From contig NZ_JAHCQH010000015.1 in assembly GCF_018449475.1 (NCBI RefSeq), forward strand, positions 558,001-622,000: DNA of 64,000 nt, written 5' to 3'. Origin of the DNA: Ancylobacter radicis. GTDB lineage: Bacteria; Pseudomonadota; Alphaproteobacteria; Rhizobiales; Xanthobacteraceae. The position numbers and the translations under genes were made by a program. The notes under the pieces were generated by a model. The model ran no database searches. It was not told where the DNA came from and saw only the letters and a list, made by a program, of their open reading frames with translations. How positions within the stretch are numbered: the stretch's first letter is position 1; every line of letters begins with the position of its first letter. Shown here one piece after another: positions 45,498 through 53,126 of the stretch.

Positions 45498-46265
45498 TCA
45501 GATTTCCTCGTCGCCGCCGAACCAGCCGCCGCCATCGAACCAGCCGCCTTCATCGGAGGCGTTGATGTCGTCGGCGCCGGCATCGGCGGCATTATCCGCC
45601 GGGGCGTCGGCCGCCGGGTCTTCCGCCGGTGCCTCGGCGGCTTTCGCCTCGCCGCCGGAGAGCATGCTGGAAATGGCGCTGCCCAGAAGCACGCCACCGG
45701 CGACACCCATCGCGGTCTGCGCGGCACCCGCAAGGAAGCCGCCACCACCCCCGCCGAAGCCGGGCCGGCCGAGCCCGCCGGGCTGGCCCTGCGGGTTCAT
45801 CCCGGGAGCATTCATGCCCTGTGCGCTCATGCCGGGAGCGTTACCCGGCTGGGGGCTGCCGCCCCAGGCCGGCGACGCCGCCCCGGCCGCCGCGCCCGCC
45901 CCCGACCCGAAGGCGGGATTGGCCGCGCGCGGCATGGAGGGGACGGAGCCGCGCCGGGGCGCCGGCTGGCTGGAGCCGAACAGCGAGCCGAACAACCCGC
46001 CGGACGCGGCCGGACGCGACTCATTGGCCTGACGCTCCGCCTCACTGGCCTGACGCTCCAGCTCCTCGATGCGGGCCTGCGCCTGCTGCAGCGCATAGTC
46101 CTGCATGACGATGGTCTGCGCCATCAGATAAGGCGCAGCCGGCTGGCGGGCGATCCGCTGGCCGATATAACCCTCGGCCTGGCCGTCGCGCGGGGGCGCG
46201 CGGCGTTCCGCTTCCGCGAGCTTTTCGAAAAGCCCGTCAATGGCTTGGCGATCCTGGTCGTTCAT
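45498..46265 (-). CDS. DUF2076 domain-containing protein
   Basis: A 255-aa DUF2076 protein. The N-terminus (MNDQDRQAIDGLFEKLAEAE ... PAAPYLMAQTIVMQDYALQQAQARIEELER) is the family helix pair; the middle is Gly/Pro/Met-rich with the short tandem GMSAQGMNAPGMNPQG; then GFLAGAAQTAMGVAGGVLLGSAI forms a hydrophobic segment, and the C-terminus is acidic with Gly/Trp (GGWFDGGGWFGGDEE). Family members are periplasmic ligand-binding-like proteins of unknown role. It starts 25 nt after the Bax-inhibitor gene, last gene of the ECF operon. Confidence 0.82.
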   Translation of the reverse strand: MNDQDRQAIDGLFEKLAEAERRAPPRDGQAEGYIGQRIARQPAAPYLMAQTIVMQDYALQQAQARIEELERQASEAERQANESRPAASGGLFGSLFGSSQPAPRRGSVPSMPRAANPAFGSGAGAAAGAASPAWGGSPQPGNAPGMSAQGMNAPGMNPQGQPGGLGRPGFGGGGGGFLAGAAQTAMGVAGGVLLGSAISSMLSGGEAKAAEAPAEDPAADAPADNAADAGADDINASDEGGWFDGGGWFGGDEEI

Positions 46266-46290
46266 CGCGCGATCTCCCTTCGTGACCCCG

Positions 46291-47013
46291 TCACTCCCGC
46301 TCGCCGGTCAGGTTGAGCAGAAGCTGGAAGATGTTCACGAAGTTCAGATAGAGCGACAGGGCGCCAAACACAGCCAGCTTCTGCTGCGATTCAGCATCGA
46401 AATTGTCCGCGTACTGTTCCTTGATGCTCTGCGTATCCCAGGCCGTCAGGCCGACGAACACAAGAATACCGACCACGGACACGATGAATTGCAGCATCGA
46501 CGAGCCGAGGAAGATGTTCACGACGCTCGCAATGACCACGCCGATCAGACCCATGATCAGGAACGAGCCGAACTTCGACAGGTCACGCTTGGTGGTATAG
46601 CCATAAAGACTGGTCGCACCGAACATGGTTGCGGCGATGAAGAAGGTGCGCGCGATCGACGTGCCGGTGAACACCAGGAAGATCGAGGCCATCGACAGGC
46701 CCATCACCGCGCAGAACGCCCAGAACATCATCTGCGCCGTACCGGCCGACATGGCCTGGATGCGGAACGAGAAGAACAGAACGAAGGCCAGCGGCGCCAG
46801 CATCACCACCCATTTCAGCGGGGTGGAAAAGATCGGCACATAAAGCGCCGGCGTGGTGCCGACGATGAAGGCGACGGCACCGGTGATGACGAGGCCGAGC
46901 GCCATGTAGTTGTAAACGCGCAGCATATGCTTGCGCAGGCCCTCGTCGAAAACGGCCTGGTCGACGCCACGGGCGCCGGTCTGCCACTGATAGCCGAAGT
47001 TCGGCGTGTTCAT
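46291..47013 (-). CDS. Bax inhibitor-1 / YccA family membrane protein
   Basis: A 240-aa protein with seven hydrophobic helices and the BI-1 phrase LTAWDTQSIKEQY plus the final LYLNFVNIFQLLLNL. BI-1 proteins are proposed Ca2+-leak channels or protease modulators (YccA binds FtsH). ATG 47013 is favoured because GGAG lies six bases before it; the ATG at 47019 sits too close to that site. It follows the anti-sigma gene by 35 nt. Confidence 0.9.
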   Translation of the reverse strand: MNTPNFGYQWQTGARGVDQAVFDEGLRKHMLRVYNYMALGLVITGAVAFIVGTTPALYVPIFSTPLKWVVMLAPLAFVLFFSFRIQAMSAGTAQMMFWAFCAVMGLSMASIFLVFTGTSIARTFFIAATMFGATSLYGYTTKRDLSKFGSFLIMGLIGVVIASVVNIFLGSSMLQFIVSVVGILVFVGLTAWDTQSIKEQYADNFDAESQQKLAVFGALSLYLNFVNIFQLLLNLTGERE

Positions 47014-47048
47014 TTCCATCTCCTGTTGAGGAAATCGACCCTTGCGGA

Positions 47049-47837
47049 TCAGTAGAGCGAGCGCGCCAGAGAGGCGGCCGCCCGATCGAGTTCGCGGGTC
47101 TGTCCCTGGGCGACCAGGGCGTAGGCGACCTCACCGACCTGCCAATAGGCGGCGCTGAGGTCCTCCCGCGGAACGGTGGTGGCCGGCACCACATCAAAGC
47201 TGCCCGGCCGGACGGCGAACAGCGAGACGGCGCCGAAATCCTTTGTTTTAACAGATACTTCCACACTCGGCCCGAAGGCCGAGGGGAAGACCTGCACATC
47301 CGCCACCTGCCACTCCTGCGGCAGGTTCGGCATGATGATGGCGGTGGCCGAGCGGATCTCGGCCGGGTCATAGGCGGTCGCGCCCGGTTGCGAGCTCATG
47401 CCGGCGCGCAGGGCGCTGGTGCGATGGGCCCGCACCGCCTCTTCCAGATAGGCCGGCGGAAGATCGGAGGCCACGACCCGGCTGACGCCGAGCGGTCCGA
47501 ACTGAGCATGGGCCAGCCAGCCCGCACCGACCAGCAGCGCCACGGACGCGGCGATCCGCACAAGGCGCAGCCAGCTCTGGCGCGACAAAGCGTTCTCCAG
47601 CCGGCGGGCCGCCTCGGTGGTGGCCAGACGCGCCCCCGCGCCAACCGCCAAGCGCGGCGTATCGGCCAGCGCCAGACGCAACTCGTCGCGAATCCGCAAA
47701 TCCGCCATCACCCGCGAGGCCTCGATCGGGTTGGCGCTGAGATAGGCCTCGACATCGATCCGGCGGGCCACCGCCAGCTCGTCATCGACATAGGCCTGAA
47801 GGTCCGTATCGGAGACCGGATCAAGGGGACGGCTCAT
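47049..47837 (-). CDS. membrane anti-sigma factor
   Basis: A 262-aa protein. Residues 1-60 resemble an anti-sigma domain (DTDLQAYVDDELAVARR), a single hydrophobic helix follows near residue 95-115 (LVRIAASVALLVGAGWLAHA), and a periplasmic domain of about 140 residues ends in RELDRAAASLARSLY. It overlaps the sigma factor gene by 17 nt, the usual arrangement, with GGAGGAG upstream of ATG 47837. No zinc-binding HxxxCxxC is evident, so a non-ZAS type. Confidence 0.83.
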   Translation of the reverse strand: MSRPLDPVSDTDLQAYVDDELAVARRIDVEAYLSANPIEASRVMADLRIRDELRLALADTPRLAVGAGARLATTEAARRLENALSRQSWLRLVRIAASVALLVGAGWLAHAQFGPLGVSRVVASDLPPAYLEEAVRAHRTSALRAGMSSQPGATAYDPAEIRSATAIIMPNLPQEWQVADVQVFPSAFGPSVEVSVKTKDFGAVSLFAVRPGSFDVVPATTVPREDLSAAYWQVGEVAYALVAQGQTRELDRAAASLARSLY

Positions 47838-48378
47838 CCGCTCCTCCAACAAGACGCAAATGGGTGGGGCGCACGGCCGTCCCGTCCTCGATCGCCCGCA
47901 ACGCGGCGCGGGCGCGGGAGAGACGGGACATCAACGTGCCCTGGGGAATACCAAGCGCAGCCGCGGCCTCGGCGTAACCGAGGCCTTCAATGGCCACGAG
48001 ATGCAGCGCGGCGCGCTGCTCCTGCGGCAAGTGCATGAAGGCCTCGCGCACCTGAGCGAGACGCACATGATGCTCCTGCCCCGGCTCACCTGCCGGCTCG
48101 GCCAGCTCCATCGCCCGGCGCTCACGCACGCCCTCGGCGCTGCGGGCCCGGCGGCGGTCGATGAAGGCGTTGTGCAGGATCGACAGCAGCCAGCCGCGCA
48201 GCCCCTTGCCGGGCGCACCACGCTCCGGGGAGAAGGTGCCACGCCGCTCATAGGCCCGCACCAGCGCGTCATGGACCAGGTCCTCCGCATCGGCGTCGTC
48301 GCGGGTCAGCGAGCGCGCATAGCGCCGCATCACCCCGAGCTGGGCCGGTACGTCGAACGTGGTTTCGTCGCGCTTCAT
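47821..48378 (-). CDS. ECF family RNA polymerase sigma factor
   Basis: A 185-aa ECF sigma factor: region 2 VMRRYARSLTRDDADAEDLVHDALVRAYER and LRGWLLSILHNAFIDRRRA, region 4 HLPQEQRAALHLVAIEGLGYAEAAAALGIPQGTLMSRLSRARAAL. It is paired with a membrane anti-sigma factor, not a NepR-type partner, so it is not the general stress EcfG itself. A GGAAT-N17-CGTA element ends nine bases before ATG 48378, suggesting autoregulation and a nearly leaderless mRNA. Confidence 0.9.
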   Translation of the reverse strand: MKRDETTFDVPAQLGVMRRYARSLTRDDADAEDLVHDALVRAYERRGTFSPERGAPGKGLRGWLLSILHNAFIDRRRARSAEGVRERRAMELAEPAGEPGQEHHVRLAQVREAFMHLPQEQRAALHLVAIEGLGYAEAAAALGIPQGTLMSRLSRARAALRAIEDGTAVRPTHLRLVGGADEPSP

Positions 48379-48386
48379 AACTCGTA

Positions 48387-48412
48387 TACGGAGCCCCGCG
48401 CTCCCCTATTCC
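48387..48412 (-). promoter_or_regulatory. likely autoregulated promoter of the ECF operon
   Basis: On the minus strand GGAAT (48412-48408), 17-base spacer, CGTA (48390-48387, continuing TAC). Position just ahead of the sigma gene and the ECF-like form (GGAAT / CGT) suggest the sigma factor drives its own operon. Transcription would begin at or next to the ATG. Confidence 0.5.
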
Positions 48413-48448
48413 CGGTATTGCGCAGTTTATTTCATGCCGCTGCGACAG

Positions 48449-48473
48449 GGAACGCGGCCGCCTCTGCGCCGTT
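48449..48473 (+). promoter_or_regulatory. EcfG-type promoter of the ROK-like gene
   Basis: GGAAC at 48449-48453, 16-base spacer, CGTT at 48470-48473, exact match to the general stress sigma consensus. It lies 30 nt before ATG 48503, so the leader would be about 20-25 nt, with AGGA as ribosome site. Confidence 0.75.
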
Positions 48474-48502
48474 CTCTCACGGATGAATATGAGCAGGATA
48501 CC

Positions 48503-49630
48503 ATGGCCGAGAAAAACCGCGACAACGCCGCCCGCAGCGCCTCCGACGCTCCGCCCGCCGTCGCCCACGGATCGCCGACCCTGACCGCGGTCACGGTCGA
48601 CGCCAGCAACAGCCAGATGCGCGAGGAAGACGGCTTTGTCGGCGACCGCGCCCGACGCGCGGCATTCTTCCAAAGCCTTGATCGCTGGCGGGAAATTGCC
48701 GGCGACGCGGCACCGCTGGGCGAGACGGCGACCGCCGACATCTCCAAGCGGCAGATCGACGACGTGCTGATGGAGGGCGATCCGGTCGAACAGGCGGTGA
48801 TCCTGAGCGCGGTTGAGGAATATGCGGGCGAGCTTGCCACCGTTGTGCGCCGGTTGCTGCGCACCAAGGAGTGGCGCGGCACCGAGCGCATCGCTATTGG
48901 TGGCGGGCTGAAGGCCGGGCGTTTCGCGGAGATCGCCATTGCCCGCGCCGAGTTGATTGCCCGTTCTCACGACACGGAAATCGAGCTGCGGCCCATTCGC
49001 CATCACCCGGACGAGGCGGGGCTCATTGGAGCGGTTCATCTGGCGCCGAGCTGGATGTTTGCCAATTTCGGCGAGATTCTCGCGGTGGATATTGGCGGCA
49101 CCAATATTCGCGCCGGTATCGTGCGCTTGAACCTTGATAAGGCAGAGGATTTGTCGAAAGCGAAGGTGCGTACCAGCCAGATCTGGCGCCATGGGGACGA
49201 GGATCCCAAGCGGGACATGGCGATCGAGCGGCTTGCCAAGATGCTGAAAGATCTGGTGGGCGAAGCTGAAGAAGAAAAGTTGTCGCTTGCGCCCTTCATC
49301 GGCGTGGGCTGCCCCGGCGTTATCCAGCCGGACGGCTCGATTGCCGCCGGCGCGCAGAACCTGCCAGGCAATTGGGAGAGCTCGCGCTTCAATCTGCCAG
49401 CCGCTCTCTGGCAGGCGATACCGGAGATCGGCGGGCGCGAGACCACGGTGGTGGTCCATAATGATGCTGTTGTTCAAGGGCTTAGCGAGGTGCCGCTGAT
49501 GCAGGATGTGACGCATTGGGGCGTGCTGACGATCGGCACCGGGCTCGGCAATGCCCGTTTCACCACTCGCGCCCGGCCGAACGACGAACGGAAAGCCGTG
49601 CGCCGGAAGAACGGGGCTGGCGGCGATTAA
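48503..49630 (+). CDS. ROK-like protein with apparently permuted domain order
   Basis: A 375-aa protein. The segment from about 95 to 182 (EYAGELATVVRRLL ... RIAIGGGLKAGRFAE ... DEAGLIGAVHLA) resembles the C-terminal lobe of ROK sugar kinases/repressors, yet it precedes the N-terminal lobe: ATP motif DIGGTNIRAG (196-205), GVGCPGVIQPDG, catalytic Asp in VVHNDAV and GTGLGN near the end. The CxCGxxGCxE zinc motif and its flanks are missing. Codon third positions are less GC-rich after about 48880 than in neighbouring genes. Expression is likely from the EcfG-type promoter just upstream. Kinase activity and substrate are unknown. Confidence 0.75.
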   Translation: MAEKNRDNAARSASDAPPAVAHGSPTLTAVTVDASNSQMREEDGFVGDRARRAAFFQSLDRWREIAGDAAPLGETATADISKRQIDDVLMEGDPVEQAVILSAVEEYAGELATVVRRLLRTKEWRGTERIAIGGGLKAGRFAEIAIARAELIARSHDTEIELRPIRHHPDEAGLIGAVHLAPSWMFANFGEILAVDIGGTNIRAGIVRLNLDKAEDLSKAKVRTSQIWRHGDEDPKRDMAIERLAKMLKDLVGEAEEEKLSLAPFIGVGCPGVIQPDGSIAAGAQNLPGNWESSRFNLPAALWQAIPEIGGRETTVVVHNDAVVQGLSEVPLMQDVTHWGVLTIGTGLGNARFTTRARPNDERKAVRRKNGAGGD

Positions 49631-49645
49631 TTGAATTCCGGAGCG

Positions 49646-50065
49646 TCAGACATGGCCCTCGCTGCGCTCTCCAGCCTCCCGCTCCTGCCGCGCAAGATCT
49701 TCATATTCCTCGCGAATCCGTTCCAGGGCGGTATCGTCAAGCTCCTCAAGATCGAGGAGGATCCGGCGGGCCTTGTCGTTGCGGGCGATGAGTTCGTCGA
49801 TCTTGATGTGCAGGGCGGCGGTGTCGCGGTTCTGGCTGTTCTGAATGACGAACACCATCAGGAAAGTGATGATGGTCGTCGATGTATTGATCACCAGCTG
49901 CCAAGTATCGCCGAAGCCGAAGATCGGGCCGCTGGCGCCCCAGATGGCGATCAGACCCAGCGCGCCGGCGAAGATGACGGGCTTGCCCGTCTGCAATGAA
50001 ACCCATTGCGCGAAACGGGTGAAGAGCGAGCGGCGCGGGGCGCCGGAGCGGGGCGTACGCGACAT
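49646..50065 (-). CDS. low-affinity iron permease family protein
   Basis: A 139-aa membrane protein with two hydrophobic helices (VIFAGALGLIAIWGASGPIFGF and LVINTSTTIITFLMVFVIQNSQNRDTAA) followed by a charged coiled-coil-like C-terminus (KIDELIARNDKARRILLDLEELDDTALERI). This matches the low-affinity iron permease (FET4-like) family, whose bacterial members have no proven transport role. GAGGAAGG lies upstream of ATG 50065. It is convergent with the ROK-like gene. Confidence 0.85.
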   Translation of the reverse strand: MSRTPRSGAPRRSLFTRFAQWVSLQTGKPVIFAGALGLIAIWGASGPIFGFGDTWQLVINTSTTIITFLMVFVIQNSQNRDTAALHIKIDELIARNDKARRILLDLEELDDTALERIREEYEDLARQEREAGERSEGHV

Positions 50066-50091
50066 GGCCTTCCTCAGCTTTTGCCGCTGAC

Positions 50092-50116
50092 AACGTCCTT
50101 CCGCCCCGGTCGTTCC
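50092..50116 (-). promoter_or_regulatory. EcfG-type promoter of the iron permease-like gene
   Basis: Minus-strand GGAAC (50116-50112), 16-base spacer, CGTT (50095-50092), exact consensus, in the 74-nt gap between the SDR stop and the permease-like start. Confidence 0.75.
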
Positions 50117-50139
50117 TGCCGCCTTGCCCCCATCCCGAT

Positions 50140-51000
50140 TCAGATCATCGGCGCGCCGCCGGTGACGGCGATGGTGGCCCCGGAGACATAGCTCGACAGC
50201 GGATCGGCCAGCATCACATAGGCGGTGGCGAGTTCCGCTGGCTGGCCCGGCCGCTTCATCGGCACCTGCTCGCCGAAATGCGTCACCTTTTCCGGCGGCA
50301 TGGTGGAGGGAATGAGCGGCGTCCAGATCGGGCCGGGCGCCACGGCGTTGACGCGGATATTGCGCGGCGCCAGCATCTGGGCGAGGCCGGCGGTGAAGTT
50401 CTGGATCGCGCCCTTGGTGGTGGCATAGGCCAGCAGGTTCGGGCTCGGCTTGTCGGAATTGATCGAGGCGGTGTTGATGATGCTCCCGCCCTCGCCCATG
50501 TGCGGCACCGCCGCCTTGCAGATATAGAACATGGCGTGGATGTTGACGCGGAAGGTCAGATCCCACTCCTCGTCGGAAATATCCTCGATCTTCTCGAAAC
50601 TTGCCTGATGCGCGGCATTGTTGACGAGAATGTCGACCCCGCCCAGTTCGCGCCGGGCAGCCTCGACGAGGTCGCGGCACTGCTGCGCGTGCTGGATGTC
50701 GCCGGGCATGAGCACGGCGCGCTGCCCGGCCTCCTCGACCAGGCGCTGCGTCTCGGCGGCATCATCGCCTTCATTGAGATAGGAGATCAGCAGGTCCGCC
50801 CCCTCGCGGGCATAGGCCAGAGCCACGGCCCGGCCGATGCCGCTGTCGCCGCCGGTGATGAGCGCGCGCTTGCCCTTGAGCCGCCCCGAGCCCTTGTAGC
50901 TCGCCTCGCCATGATCCGGGCGAGGCTGCATTCCGGCGGTCATGCCGGGCATGGGCTGGGGCTGTTCGGCGAAAGGCGGCGTGGGGTAATTCAAGCTCAT
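50140..51000 (-). CDS. SDR family oxidoreductase (YghA/YhdF-type)
   Basis: A 286-aa SDR with the Pro-rich N-terminal arm typical of this subgroup (YPTPPFAEQPQPMPG), cofactor loop TGGDSGIGRA, NNAA, Ser in NTASINS and the catalytic YATTKGA, then NAVAPGPIWTPLI. Relatives are NADP-dependent aldehyde or glucose reductases induced by stress. AGGAG lies just upstream of ATG 51000. It follows the DUF3008 gene by 71 nt on the same strand; short palindromes (CCTGATTTTCAGG-like) occupy the gap. Confidence 0.9.
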   Translation of the reverse strand: MSLNYPTPPFAEQPQPMPGMTAGMQPRPDHGEASYKGSGRLKGKRALITGGDSGIGRAVALAYAREGADLLISYLNEGDDAAETQRLVEEAGQRAVLMPGDIQHAQQCRDLVEAARRELGGVDILVNNAAHQASFEKIEDISDEEWDLTFRVNIHAMFYICKAAVPHMGEGGSIINTASINSDKPSPNLLAYATTKGAIQNFTAGLAQMLAPRNIRVNAVAPGPIWTPLIPSTMPPEKVTHFGEQVPMKRPGQPAELATAYVMLADPLSSYVSGATIAVTGGAPMI

Positions 51001-51071
51001 GGCGCACTCCTGCGTCGGGGCATGCTGATGACAATTCAGGATTTTCTTGAAAATCAGGGCTCTCCTGAAAA

Positions 51072-51266
51072 TCAGGATCTGCGATCGTCGACATGGGCGG
51101 GCTTGCCCTTGCGAGGGGTCGCGGCGAGATCTTCGAGCTGGTCCTCGGTCATCGACTTTTCCATCGATTTCGAGGCGCCCTTAAGGTCGCTTTTGCGGCC
51201 CTCGCCACGCTTGGCGGCGAGGGCTGCCCCCGCCGCCATCTGCTGCGCCTTCGATTTTGCCGGCAT
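51072..51266 (-). CDS. DUF3008 small basic protein
   Basis: A 64-aa DUF3008 protein: MPAKSKAQQMAAGAALAAKRGE, then KGASKSMEKSMTEDQLEDLAATPRKGKP. Small, basic and hydrophilic; function unknown but commonly found with stress genes. GGGAGA six bases before ATG 51266 fixes the start; the longer frame to 51350 has no support. Confidence 0.85.
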   Translation of the reverse strand: MPAKSKAQQMAAGAALAAKRGEGRKSDLKGASKSMEKSMTEDQLEDLAATPRKGKPAHVDDRRS

Positions 51267-51308
51267 GGGAAGTCTCCCGTGAGCGTTCTGCAAACCGGAT
51301 GACGGCCT

Positions 51309-51332
51309 GGCGGGAGAGTATTGCCTCCCGCC
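51309..51332. terminator. hairpin between the ferritin-like and DUF3008 genes
   Basis: Perfect 8-bp stem GGCGGGAG / CTCCCGCC with an eight-base loop, 24 nt after the DUF892 stop. No T tract, so it may only attenuate transcription into DUF3008 and the SDR. Confidence 0.45.
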
Positions 51333-51355
51333 ATAGGCCTTACGGTTCATTGACT

Positions 51356-51862
51356 TTACTCAGCGGCGCGCAGATTGATCTTCGCCTCGGCGAGCTTGCT
51401 GAGCTTCACATCGGTGTTTTTCTCTTCCGCGAGGTTCTTTTCCAGCACGCTCGCGCAGTCCGGCCGGCCGAGCTGCTTCGCCCAGGCGACAAGTGTTCCG
51501 TAGCGCGTGATCTCGTAATGCTCGACAGCCTGCGCCGCCGCGATAAGAGCCGCATCAAGAACCTGCTTGTCGGCGACTTCGCCCGCGATTTCCTCGGCCT
51601 CGTCAATGATTCCATCGATCGCCGGGCAGGTTACGGACTTCGCTTCTACGCCGTGCAGGCGGAATACTTCTTCCAGACGGACGACGTGATTCTTGGTTTC
51701 GGTGAGGTGATGCGTGAAATCTGCCTTGAGCTGGGGATCGGTTGCCTTCTCGATCATCGTCGGCAGCGACTTGGCAATCTTGTTCTCGGCGTAATAGATG
51801 TCACGCAGCGTGTGGACGAAAAGGTCGTCCATCGTCTTGATATCTTTTGAAAACAGACCCAT
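51356..51862 (-). CDS. ferritin-like DUF892 (YciE/YciF) family protein, second copy
   Basis: A 168-aa DUF892 protein: MGLFSKDIKTMDDLFVHTLRDIYYAENKI, ETKNHVVRLEEVFRLHGVE, QAVEHYEITRYGTLVAWAKQLG, ending with a full C-terminal helix (EEKNTDVKLSKLAEAKINLRAAE) that the first copy lacks. The glutamate/histidine arrangement fits a ferritin-like di-iron site. AGGAGGAAA lies upstream of ATG 51862; the frame is open far beyond, without a stop, into a proline-rich stretch. An EcfG-like promoter is about 85 nt upstream. Confidence 0.9.
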   Translation of the reverse strand: MGLFSKDIKTMDDLFVHTLRDIYYAENKIAKSLPTMIEKATDPQLKADFTHHLTETKNHVVRLEEVFRLHGVEAKSVTCPAIDGIIDEAEEIAGEVADKQVLDAALIAAAQAVEHYEITRYGTLVAWAKQLGRPDCASVLEKNLAEEKNTDVKLSKLAEAKINLRAAE

Positions 51863-51945
51863 GGTACTTTCCTCCTGTAACGGCTTTATTTTACCGTGAT
51901 CGCGCATTGAACAACATGAATGTTCGCGCGCGAGACTGCCCTGAC

Positions 51946-51970
51946 AACCGACAAAAGGGCCGAGCGTTCC
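51946..51970 (-). promoter_or_regulatory. EcfG-like promoter of the second DUF892 gene
   Basis: Minus-strand GGAAC (51970-51966), 16-base spacer, GGTT (51949-51946): consensus in the -35 and one mismatch in the -10 element (CGTT expected). Downstream lie DUF892, DUF3008 and the SDR in one direction, likely one stress operon. Confidence 0.6.
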
Positions 51971-51982
51971 CCGATTTATTGA

Positions 51983-52339
51983 TTGGTTACCAAGAATGCC
52001 CTCCTGTACCGCCGCGCTCACGGCGCCTCCTTGGAGCGGAGTGTCAGTGCAGTGAGGTGGACGATGTGTATCAGTGTGGCGTGTGTGTCCGAGCACCACG
52101 GCGCGGGAGAGCGCGCCCCTGTCATCCCTGCGTCGGGGCTGGTTGCCGTGGGGGAATGGCGGAGCCGGTGGCGGGTCGCTGATGCCGGGCGGCTGGGGAT
52201 CGCGAATGGCGGGCACGTCGCGGTCACGCACCGGCGGGCGCACCGGGTCGCGGATGGGTTCGTGAATCGGGGGAGGTCCCGGCATCGGCGGAACGCCGGG
52301 CGGAAGGGGTGGGCTGTCGGAACTCGGGTTCGGCGTCAT
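51983..52339 (-). other. proline-rich reading frame without a stop before DUF892
   Basis: A minus-strand frame from ATG 52339 with a good GGAGG eight bases upstream encodes a Pro/Asp/Arg-rich stretch (MTPNPSSDSPPLPPGVPPMP, then IHEPIRDPVRPP repeats), a style seen in small hypothetical proteins of related bacteria. After about 65 residues the sequence loses this character, yet no stop occurs until the end of the DUF892 gene. It also overlaps the end of the endonuclease/phosphatase gene. A lost stop or a decayed small gene is possible; I do not assign a firm CDS. No other gene is visible between 51863 and 52223. Confidence 0.3.
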
Positions 52340-53126
52340 GGCGTGGGCCTCCGCTCTGCAACCAGTCCGGGTCAACGGTCCCTTCCCGCTCCGGTTCCGC
52401 CATGGCGGAGGCCGGCGGCAGGCAGATGTCGGCGATGACGGGAAGATGATCCGAGCAGGCCCGTGCCGCCGGATCGGTGCCGACCTCGACCAGCATGCCG
52501 GGATGGCTGCAATAGATGCGGTCGAGCCGCAGCGTCGGGCGGAAGGCGGGAAAGCTGCGCTGCTCGGTGCGCTCGGGCAGCACGCGGGTGAGGGTGCGTG
52601 TCACCAGCCCAAAGGAGAACCAGTCGTTGAAGTCGCCCATCATCAGCGTCGGCAGCGGGCGGCGGCGACCCAGTTGGTGACGCCTCGCCATGGCGGCGAG
52701 CGTCATCACCTGGCGCCGGCGCTCCAGCAGCGCGAGGCCGACATGCACGGCGACCACGTGCAACGGCCCCTGAGGGGTATGCACCCTCGCCTCGATGGCG
52801 ATGCGCGGCTCGCGCCGGCGCACGGAGAGGTCGTGCAGTTCCACGCCGTCCATCGGCCAGCGCGAGAACAGGGCATGGCCGTAATGCCCGTCCGGCACGG
52901 CGATGGTGCGGGCCTCGGTGAAATGGCCGATGCCCAGCCCCTGCAGCGGGGCGAGACATTCAAGGCCTCGGCCGCGCGTGTCGATTTCCTGCAAAGCGAG
53001 GATGTCCGGGCGATGGCGGGCGATCAGCGCGGCGATGCGGTCGAGATCGAAGCGCCCGTCCGGCCCGATGCCGCCATGGATGTTCCAGGTCATCACCCGC
53101 AGGGCGGCGGCACCGGCAGGGTTCAA
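52224..53126 (-). CDS. endonuclease/exonuclease/phosphatase family protein
   Basis: A 300-aa EEP-fold hydrolase: VMTWNIHGGIG, LALQEIDTRG (metal Glu), VAVHVGL, MMGDFNDW and the final SDHLPVIADI catalytic His/Asp pair. Family members cleave phosphodiesters in nucleic acids or inositol/sphingolipids. The start is most likely TTG 53126, which overlaps the phospholipase D stop as TTGA and has GGAGG five bases upstream; a GTG at 53183 and an ATG at 53093 are alternatives. The last ~60 residues are a disordered polar tail. Confidence 0.82.
   Translation of the reverse strand: MNPAGAAALRVMTWNIHGGIGPDGRFDLDRIAALIARHRPDILALQEIDTRGRGLECLAPLQGLGIGHFTEARTIAVPDGHYGHALFSRWPMDGVELHDLSVRRREPRIAIEARVHTPQGPLHVVAVHVGLALLERRRQVMTLAAMARRHQLGRRRPLPTLMMGDFNDWFSFGLVTRTLTRVLPERTEQRSFPAFRPTLRLDRIYCSHPGMLVEVGTDPAARACSDHLPVIADICLPPASAMAEPEREGTVDPDWLQSGGPRHDAEPEFRQPTPSARRSADAGTSPDSRTHPRPGAPAGA

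Noticed and set aside
42791-45565. Plus-strand frames at 42791-44044 and 44045-45565
   Set aside because: Shadows of the P-type ATPase, with His/Arg/Gln-rich composition.
47821-48378. ECF sigma factor considered as the general stress EcfG
   Set aside because: Its partner is a membrane anti-sigma factor, no NepR/PhyR gene adjoins it, and its own promoter is GGAAT/CGTA, not GGAAC/CGTT.
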